From positions 391,497 through 455,496 of the forward strand of contig NW_027476220.1 in assembly GCF_051020955.1 (NCBI RefSeq): DNA of 64,000 nt, in the 5' to 3' direction. Shown one piece after another: positions 52,363 to 62,095 of this stretch (its first letter is position 1; each line of letters begins with the position of its first letter). Source of the stretch: Megalopta genalis. Taxonomy: Eukaryota; Arthropoda; Insecta; Hymenoptera; Halictidae. The notes beneath the pieces are model-generated. The model saw nothing but the letters and a program-made list of their open reading frames with translations, had not been told where the DNA came from and made no database searches. The translations under genes were made by a program, and so were the position numbers.

Positions 52363-54799
52363 ATCTAACTCATTTGTTTCGCATGGATTAGAAACTATAC
52401 ATTCTACATCGCATGGATTTGAAGCTAAACCTTCTACATCGTATTGATTTGAAGCTAACTCGTTTGTTTCGTCTGAATTCGAAGGTATATCACTTATATC
52501 GCAAGTATCTGAACCTAAATCATATGTTTCGCATGGATTTGAAACTAAACCTTCTACATCGCATTGATTTGCAGCTAAATCATGTGATTTGCATGGATTT
52601 GATGCTAACTCGTTCGTTTCGCCTGCATTTGATGCTATATCACTTATATCGCAAGTATCTGAAGCAAAAACATTTGTTTCGCATGGATTTGAAGCTAAAC
52701 CATCTACATCGCATTGATTTGAAGCTAAATCATGTGTTTTACAAGGATTTTATAATAACTCGTTTGTTTCCCCTGCATTTGAAGCTATATCAGTTATATC
52801 GCAAGTATCTGATGCTAAATGATTTGTTTATCATGGATTTGAAGCTAAACCTTCTACATCGCATTGATTTGCAGATAAATCATGTGTTTCGCATGGATTT
52901 GAAGCTAACTCGTCCGTTTCGCCTGCATTTGATGCTATATCACTTATATCGCAAGTGTTTGAAGCTACATCGTTTGTTTCGCATGGATTTGAAGCTAAAC
53001 CTTCTACATCGTTTCGATTTGAAGCTAAATGATATGTATCGCATGGATTTTGAAGCTATCCCGTTTGATTCGTCTGCATTTGCAGCTATATCACTTATAT
53101 CACAAGTGTTTGAAGCTAAATCATTTGTTTCGCATGGATTTGAAGCTAAACCTTCTACATCGCATTGATTTGAAGTTAAATCATGTGTTTCGCTTGGATT
53201 TGAAGCTATACCTTCTACATCGCTTTGATTTCAAGCTGAATCATGTGTTCTGCATGGATTTGATGCTAACACGTTTGTTTCCCCTGCATTTGAAGCTATA
53301 TCAGTTATATCGAAAGTATCTGATGCTAAATCATTTGTTTCGCATGGATTTGTAGCTATACCTTCTACATCGCATTGATTTGAAGCTAAATCATGTGTTT
53401 CGCTTGGATTTGGAGCTAATCCTTTTACTTCGCATTGATTTGCAGCTAAATCATGTGTTTTGCATGAATTGGATGCTAACTCGTTTGTTTCCACTGCATT
53501 TGAAACTATATCAGTTATATCGCAAGTATCTGATGCTAAATCATTTGTTTCGCATGGAGTTGAAGCTAAACCTTCTACATCGCATTGATTTGAAGCTAAA
53601 TCATGTGTTTTGCATGGATTTTATGCTAACTCGTTTGTTTCCCCTGCATTTGAAGCTATATCAGTTATATCGCAAGTATCTCATGCTAAATCATTTGTTT
53701 AGCATGGATTTGAAGCTAAACCTTCAACATCGCATTGATTTGAAGCTAAATCATGTGATTTGCATGGATTTGATGCTAACTCGTTCGTTTCGCCTGCATT
53801 TGGTGCTATATCACTTATATCGCAAGTATCTGAAGCAAAAACATTTGTTTCGCATGGATTTGAAGCTAAACCATCTACATCGCATTGATTTGAAGCTAAA
53901 TCATGTGTTTTGCAAGGATTTTATAATAACTCGTTTGTTTCCCCTGCATTTGAAGCTATATCAGTTATATCGCAAGTATCTGATGCTAAATGATTTGTTT
54001 ATCATGGATTTGAAGCTAAACCTTCTACATCGCATTGATTTGCAGATAAATCATGTGTTTCGCATGGATTTGAAGCTAACTCGTCCGTTTCGCCTGCATT
54101 TGATGCTATATCACTTATATCGCAAGTGTTTGAAGCTACATCGTTTGTTTCGCATGGATTTGAAGCTAAACCTTCTACATCGTTTCGATTTGAAGCTAAA
54201 TGATATGTATCGCATGGATTTTGAAGCTATCCCGTTTGATTCGTCTGCATTTGCAGCTATATCGCTTATATCACAAGTGTTTGAAGCTAAATCATTTGTT
54301 TCGCATGGATTTGAAGCTAAACCTTCTACATCGCATTGATTTGAAGTTAAATCATGTGTTTCGCTTGGATTTGAAGCTATACCTTCTACATCGCTTTGAT
54401 TTCAAGCTGAATCATGTGTTCTGCATGGATTTGATGCTAACACGTTTGTTTCCCCTGCATTTGAAGCTATATCAGTTATATCGAAAGTAACTGATGCTAA
54501 ATCGTTTGTTTCGCATGGATTTGAAGCTAAACCTTCTACATCGCATTGATATGCAGCTAAATCATGTGTATCGCATGGATTTGAAGCTAACTCGTTCGTT
54601 TCGCCTGCATTTGATGCTATATCACTTATATCGCAAGTGTTTGAAGCTACATCGTTTGTTTCGCATGGATTAGAAGCAAAACCTTCTACATCGTATCGAT
54701 TTGAAGCTAAATGATATGTATCGCATGGACTTTGAAGCTATCCCGTTTGATTCGTCTGCATTTCCAGCTATATCACTTATACCACAAGTGTTTGAAGCT
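52363..54799 (+). repeat. 7-monomer HOR and block W distant copy
   Basis: Bases 52363-52490 hold a 7-monomer HOR (C, B-like, B and D after the normal B) with GAATTC near 52476. From 52572 to 54800 the sequence copies 44820-47050 at a constant offset of 7,752, so about 2.2 kb has been transferred without net length change. Slight differences appear only towards the right end (TGATATGCAGC at 54547 against TGATTTGCAGC). Confidence 0.84.
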
Positions 54800-56672
54800 A
54801 AATCATTTGTGTCGCATGGTTATGAAGCTAAACCTTCTACATCGTATTGATTTAGAGCCAAGTCATGTGTTTCGCATGGATTTGAAGCTAACTCTTTAGT
54901 TTCATCTGCATTTGAAGCTATATCACTTATGTCGCTAGTATCTGAAGCTAAATCATTTGCTTCGCATGGATTTGAAGCTAAATTTTCTACATCGCATTGA
55001 TTTGGAGCCTAATCATGTGATTCGCTTGGATTGGAAGCTAACTCGTTTATTTCGTCTGCATTTGAAGCTGTATCACTTATATCGCAAGAATCTGATGCAA
55101 AATCATTTGTGTCGCATGGATTTTAAGCTAAAGCTTCCACATAGCATTGATTTGGAGCTTAATCATGTGTTTGGCATGGATTTGAAGCTAAACCTTCTAC
55201 ATCGCAATGATTTGAAGCTAAATCATGTGTTTCGCTTGGATTTGAAGCTATACCCTCTACATCGCTTTGATTTCAAGCTAAATCATGTGTTCTGCATGAA
55301 TTTGATGCTAACTCGTTTGTTTCCCCTGCATTTGAAGCTATATCAGTTATATCGCAAGTATCTGATGCTAAATCATTTGTTTAGCATGGATTTGAAGCTA
55401 AACCTTCTACATCGTATCGATTTGAAGCTAAATGATATGTATCGCATGGATTTTGAAGCTATCCCGTTTGATTCGTCTGCATTTGCAGCTATATCACTTA
55501 TATCACAAGTGTTTGAAGCTAAATCATTTGTTTCGCATGGGTTTGAAGCTAAACCTTCTACATCGCAATGATTTGAAGCTAAATTATTTGTTTCGCTTGG
55601 ATTTGAAGCTATACCTTCTACATCGCTTTGATTTCAAGCTAAATCATGTGTTCTGCATGAATTTGATGCTAACTCGTTTGTTTCCCCTGCATTTGAAGCT
55701 ATATCAGTTATATCGCAAGTATCTGATGCTAAATCATTTGTTTCGCATGGATTTGAAGCTAAACCTTCTACATGGTATTGATTTGAATCTAACTCATTTG
55801 TTTCACACGGATTAGAAACTATACATTCTACATCGCATGGATTTGAAGCTAAACCTTCTACATCGTATTGATTTGAAGCTAACTCGTTTGTTTCGTCTGA
55901 ATTCGAAGGTATATCACTTATATCGCAAGTATCTGAACCTAAATCATATGTTTCGCATGGATTTGAAACTAAACCTTCTACATCGCATTGATTTGCAGCT
56001 AAATCATGTGTTTCGCATGAATTTGAAGCTAACGTTCGTTTCGCCTGCATTTGATGCTATATCACTTACCTCGCAAGTGTTTGAAGCTAAATCATTTGTT
56101 TCGCATGAATTTGAAGCTAAACCTACCTCCATCGTATCGATTTCAAGCTAAATGATATGTATCGCATGGATTTTGAAGCTATCCCGTTTGATTCGTCTGC
56201 ATTTGCAGCTATATCACTTATATCTCAAGTGTTTGAAGCTAAATCATTTGTTTCGCTTGGATTTGGAGCTAATCCTTTTACATCGCATTGATTTGCAGCT
56301 AAATCATGTGTTTTGCATGGATTGGATGCTAACTCGTTTGTTTCCACTGCATTTGAAACTATATCAGTTATATCGCAAGTATCTGATGCTAAATCATTTG
56401 TTTCGCATGGAGTTGAAGCTAAACCTACTACATCGCATTGATTTGAAGCTAAGTCATGTGTTTTGCATGGATTTTATGCTAACTCGTTTGTTTCCCCTGC
56501 ATTTGAAGCTATATCAGTTATATCGCAAGTATCTGATGCTAAATCATTTGTTTAGCATGGATTTGAAGCTAGACCTTCAACATCGCATTGATTTCCAGCT
56601 AAATCATGTGTATCACATGGATTTTGAAGCTAACTCGTTTGTTTCTCCTGCATTTGAAGCTATATCACATAT
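54800..56672 (+). repeat. Block Y partial copy, 7-monomer HOR and module K
   Basis: Bases 54800-55559 copy 50322-51081. A 7-monomer HOR with GAATTC lies at about 55780-55905. A two-base-short D (AACGTTCG) is at about 56032, and a module K at about 56440-56660. No gene is seen. Confidence 0.76.
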
Positions 56673-57860
56673 ACCGCAAGTATCTGAAGCTAAATCATTT
56701 GTGTCGCTTGGATTTGGAGCTAATCCTTTTACATCGCATTGATTTGCAGCTAAATCATGTGATTTGCATGGATTTGATGCTAACTCGTTCGTTTCGCTTG
56801 CATTTGATGATATATCACATATATCGCAAGTATCTGAAGCTGAATCATTTGTTTCGCATTGATTTGAAACTAAACCTTCAACATCGCATTGATTTCCAGC
56901 TAAATCATGTGTATCGCATGGATTTTGAAGCTAACTCGTTTGTTTCTCCTGCATTTGAAGCTATATCACTTATATCCCAAGAGTTTGATGCTAAATCATT
57001 TGTTTCGCATGGATTTGACGCTAAACCATCTACAACGCATTGATTTGAAGTTAAATCATGTGTTTCGCTTGGATTTGAAGCTAAACTTTCTACATCGCAT
57101 TGATTTGAAGCTAAATCATGTGATTTGAATGGATTTGATGCTAACTCGTTCGTTTCGCCTGCATTTGATGCTATATCACTTATAACGCAAGTATCTGAAG
57201 CTAAATCATTTGTTTTGCATGTATTTGAAGCTAAACCTTCTACATCGCATTGATTTGAAGCTAAATCATGAGTTTTGCATGGATTTTATAATTACTCGTT
57301 TGTTTCCCCTGCATTTGAAGCTATATCAGTTATATCGCAAGTATCTGATGCTAAATGATTTGTTTAGCATGGATTTGAAGCTAAACCTTCTACATCGCAT
57401 TGATTTGCAGCTAAATCATGTGTTTCGCATGGATTTGAAGCTAACTCGTTCGTTTCCCCTGCATTTGATGCTATATCACTTATATCGCAAGGGTTTGAAG
57501 CTACAACGTTTGTTTCCCATGGATTTGAAGCTAAACCTACCTCCATCGTATCGATTTCAAGCTAAATGATATGTATCGCATGGATTTTGAAGCTATCCCG
57601 TTTGATTCGTCTGCATTTGCAGCTATATCACTTATATCACAAGTGTTTGCAGCTAAATCATTTGTTCCGCTTGGTTTTGGAGCTAATCCTTTTACATCGC
57701 ATTGATTTGCAGCTAAATCATGTGTTTTGTATGGATTGGATGCTAACTCGTTTGTTTCCGCTGCATTTGAAACTATATCAGTTATATCGCAAGTATCTGA
57801 TGCTATATCATTTGTTTCGCATGGATTTGAACCTAAACCTTCTACATCGCATTGATTTGA
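56673..57860 (+). repeat. Block X, copy 2
   Basis: Copy of 51175-52362. After 57860 the two copies part: this one goes on to a normal C monomer, copy 1 to the 7-monomer HOR. Confidence 0.83.
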
Positions 57861-59460
57861 AGCTAAATCATGTGTTTTGCATGGATTTTATGCTAACTCG
57901 TTTGTTTCCCCTGCATTTGAAGCTATATCAGTTATATCGCAAGTATCTGATGCTAAATCATTTGTTTAGCATGGATTTGAAGCTAAACCATTTACATCTC
58001 ATTGATTTGCAGCTAAATCATGTGTTTCGCATGGATTTGATGCTAACTCGTTCGTTTCGCCTGCATTTGATGCTAAATCATGTATATCACAAGTATTAGA
58101 AGCTAAACCATTTGTTTCGCATGATTTTGAAGCTAAACTTTCTACATCGTATTGAGTTGAAGCTAAATCATGTGTTTTGCATGGATTTTATAATAACTCG
58201 TTTGTTTCCCCTGCATTTGAAGCTATTTCAGTTATATTGCTAGTATCTGATGCTAAATCATTTGTTTCGCAAGGATTTGAAGCAAAACCTTCTACATCTC
58301 ATTGATTTGAAGCTAAATCATTTGTGTCGCATGGATTTGTAGCTAAGCCTTCTACTTCGCATTGATTTGATGCTAAATCATTTGTTTCGCATGGATTTGA
58401 AGCTTAACCACCTAAATCGTGTTGATTTGAAGCTAAATCATGTGATTGCCTTGGAGTTTAAGCTAACTCGTTTGTTTCGTCTGCATTTGAAGCTATATCA
58501 CTTATATCGCAAGTATCTGAACCTAAATCATTTGTTTCGCATGTATTTGAAGCTAAGCCTTCTCCTTCGCATGGATTTGAGGCTAAGCCTTCTCCTTCGC
58601 ATGTATTTAAAGCTAAATGATGTGTATCGCATGGATTTTGAAGCTACCTCGTTTGTATCTCCTGCATTTGAAGCTATATCACTTATATGGCAAGTATCTG
58701 AACCTAAATCATTTGTGTCGCATGGATTTGAAGCTAAATCTTCTACATAGTATTGATTTCAAGCTTAATCATGTGTATCGCATGGATCTTGTAGCTAACT
58801 CGTTTGTTTCCCCTGCATTTGAAGCTATATCACTTATATCGCAAGTATCTGAAGCTAAATCATATGTTTCGCATGGATTTGAAACAAAACCTTCTACATA
58901 GAATTGATTAGCAGCTAAATCATGTGTTTCGCATGGATTTGAAGCTAAACCTTCTACATCGCATTGATTTGCAGCCTAGTCATTTATTTCGCATGGATTA
59001 AATGCTAACACGTTTGCTTCCCCTGCATTTGAAGCTATATCACTTATATCGCAAGTATTTGAAGCCAAATCATTTGTGTCGCATGGTTATGAAGCTAAAC
59101 CTTCTACATCGTATTGATTTAGAGCCAAGTCATGTGTTTCGCATGGATTTGAAGCTAACTCTTTAGTTTCATCTGCATTTGAAGCTATATCACTTATGTC
59201 GCTAGTATCTGAAGCTAAATCATTTGCTTCGCATGGATTTGAAGCTAAATTTTCTACATCGCATTGATTTGGAGCCTAATCATGTGATTCGCTTGGATTG
59301 GAAGCTAACTCGTTTATTTCGTCTGCATTTGAAGCTGTATCACTTATATCGCAAGAATCTGATGCAAAATCATTTGTGTCGCATGGATTTTAAGCTAAAG
59401 CTTCCACATAGCATTGATTTGGAGCTTAATCATGTGTTTGGCATGGATTTGAAGCTAACT
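57861..59460 (+). repeat. Mixed HORs followed by block Y, copy 2
   Basis: Bases 57861-58494 are mixed HORs in good register with no long copy found. From 58495 to 59461 the sequence copies 49750-50716, with, for example, GCATTGATTTGCAGCC (58965) against GCAATGATTTGCAGCC (50220). No gene is seen. Confidence 0.78.
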
Positions 59461-62095
59461 CGTTTGTTTCGCTTGCATTTGAAGCTATTTCGCTTATATC
59501 GTAAGTATCTGACGCTAAATCATTGGTTTCGCATGCCTTTGAAGCTAAACCTTCTACATCGCATTGATTTGCTGCAAAATCATGCGTTTCGCACAGATTT
59601 GAACCTAACTCGTTTGTTTCGTCTGCATTTGAAGCTATGTCCCTTATATCGCAAGTATCTGAAGCTAAATCATTGGTTTCGCATGAATCTGGAGCTAAAC
59701 CTTCTACATCGCATTAATTTGCTGCTAAATCATGTGTATCCCATCGATTTTGTAGCTAACTCGAATGCTTCGTCTGCATTTGAAGCTATATCACTTATAT
59801 CCCAAGTGTTTGAAGCTAAATCATTTGTTTCGCATGGATTTGAAGTTAAACCTTCTTCATCGCATTGATTTGAACCTAAATCATGTGTTTCGCATGGATT
59901 TGAAGCTAACTCGTTTGTTGCGCATGCGGTTGAAGCTATATCACCTATATCCCAAGTGTTTGATGCTCAATCTTTTGTATCGTATGGATTTGACGCTAAA
60001 CCTTCTACATCGCATTGATTTGCAGCTAAATCATGTGTTTCGCTTGGATTCGAAGCTAACTCGTTTGTTTCGTCTGCATTTGAAGCTATGACACTTATAT
60101 CGCAAGTATCTGAAGCTAAATCATTGGTTTCGCATGGATTAGAAGTTAAACCTTCTGCATCGCATTGATTAGCTGCTAAATCATGCGTTTCGCATGGATT
60201 TGAAGCTAACTCGTTTGTTTCGTATGCATTTGAAGCTATGTCACTTATATCGCAAGTATCTGACGCTAAATCATTGGTTTCGCATGGATTTGAAGCTCCA
60301 CCTTCTACATCGCATTGATTTGCTGCTAAATCATGTGTTTCGCATGGAATTGAATCTAACTGGTTTGTTTCGTCTGCATTTGAATCTATGCCACTTATAT
60401 CGCAAGTATCTGAAGCTAAATCATTGGTTTCGCATGGATTTGAAGCTAAACCTTCTACATCGCATTGATTTGCTGCTAAATCATGTGTTTCGCATGGAAT
60501 TGAAGCTAACCGGTTTGTTTCATCTGCATTTGAAGCTGTGCCACTTATATCGCATGTATCTGATGCTAAATCATTGGTTTCGCATGGATTTGAAGCTAAA
60601 CCTTCTACATCGGATTGATTTGCTGCTAAATCATGTGTTTCGCTTGGATTTGAAGTTAACTCGTTTGTTTCCCCTGCATTTGAAACTATATCACTTATAT
60701 CGCAACTATCTGATGTTAAATTATTTGTTTAGCATGGATTTGAAGCTAAAACTTCTACATCGCATTGATTTGCAGCTAAATCATGTGTTTCGCATGGGTT
60801 TGAAGCTAACTCGTTTGTTTCGCCTGCATTTGAAGCTATTTCGCTTATATCGCAAGTATCTGACGCTAAATCATTGGTTTCGCATGCATTTGAAGCTAAA
60901 CCTTCTACATCGCATTGATTTGCTGCAAAATCATGCGTTTCGCATGGATTTGAAGCTAACTCGTTTGTTTCGTCTGCATTTGAAGCTATGTCACTTATAT
61001 CGCAAGTATCTGAAGATAAATCATTGGTTTCGCATGGATCTGAAGCTAAACCTTCTACATCGCATTCATTTGCTGCTAAATCATGTATATCCCATCGATT
61101 GTGTAGCTAACTCGATTGCTTCGTCTGTATTTGAAGCTATATCACTTATATCCCAAGTGTTTGAAGCTAAATCATTTGTTTCGCATGGATTTGAAGCTTA
61201 ACCTTCTAAATCGCATTGATTTGAAGCTAAATCATGTGTTTCGCATGGATTTGAAGCTAACTCGTTTGTTGCGCATGCAGTTGAAGCTATATCACCTATA
61301 TCCCTAGTGTTTGAAGCTCAATCTTTAGTATCGCATGGATTTGACGCTAAACCTTCTACATCGCATTGATTTGCTGCTAAATCATGTGTTTCGCATGGAT
61401 TCGAAGCTAACTCGTTTGTTTCGTCTGCATTTGAAGCTATGCCACTTATATCGCAAGTATCTGAAGCTAAATCATTGGTTTCGCATGGATTAGAAGTTAA
61501 ATCTTTTACATCGCATTGATTTGCTGCTAAATCATGTGTTTCGCATGGATTTGAGGCTAACTCGTTTGTTTCGTCTGCATTTGAAGCTATGTCACTTATA
61601 TCGCAAGTATCTGAAGCTAAATCATTGGTTTCGCATGGATTTGAGGCTAAACCTTCTACATCGCATTAATTTTAACTAAATCATGTGTTTCGCTTGGAAT
61701 TGAAGCTATATGGTTTGTTTCGTCTGCATTTGAAGCTATGCCACTTATATCGCATGTATCTGATGCTAAATCATTGGTTTCGCATGGATTTGAAGCTAAA
61801 CCTTCTACATCGGATTGATTTGCTGCTAAATCATGTGTTTCGCTTGGATTTGAAGTTAACTCGTTTGTTTCCCCTGCATTTGAAACTATATCACTTATAT
61901 CGCAACAATCTGATGTTAAATTATTTGTTTAGCATGGATTTGTAGCTAAAACTTCTACATCGCATTGATTTGCAGCTAAATCATGTGTTTCGCATGGGTT
62001 TGAAGCTAACTCGTTTGTTTCGCCTGCATTTGAAGCTATTTCGCTTATATCGCAAGTATCTGACGCTAAATCATTGGTTTCGCATTCATTTGAAG
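59461..62095 (+). repeat. Divergent array domain with ATTGGTTTCGC A monomers and TTGCTGC C monomers
   Basis: About 88 monomers. Nearly every A monomer reads AATCATTGGTTTCGC instead of AATCATTTGTTTCGC, most C monomers begin TTGCTGCTAAA, and E monomers often read CTATGTCACTTATATCGC or CTATGCCACTT. This set of changes appears together only here. Bases 60541-60890 match 61741-62090 at 1,200 bp (eight HORs), and 59765-59850 match 61116-61201. The longest open frame of the window (60194-61201, 335 codons) lies here because the register is well kept. I do not call it a gene. Confidence 0.85.

Noticed and set aside
60194..61201. Longest open reading frame on the plus strand (335 codons)
   Set aside because: It consists wholly of the LKLNHLFRMD-type decapeptide given by the 30-bp unit, begins at an ATG found in most A and C monomers, and exists because this domain keeps its register. 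There is no non-repeat coding sequence, no third-position bias, and neighbouring copies are broken.
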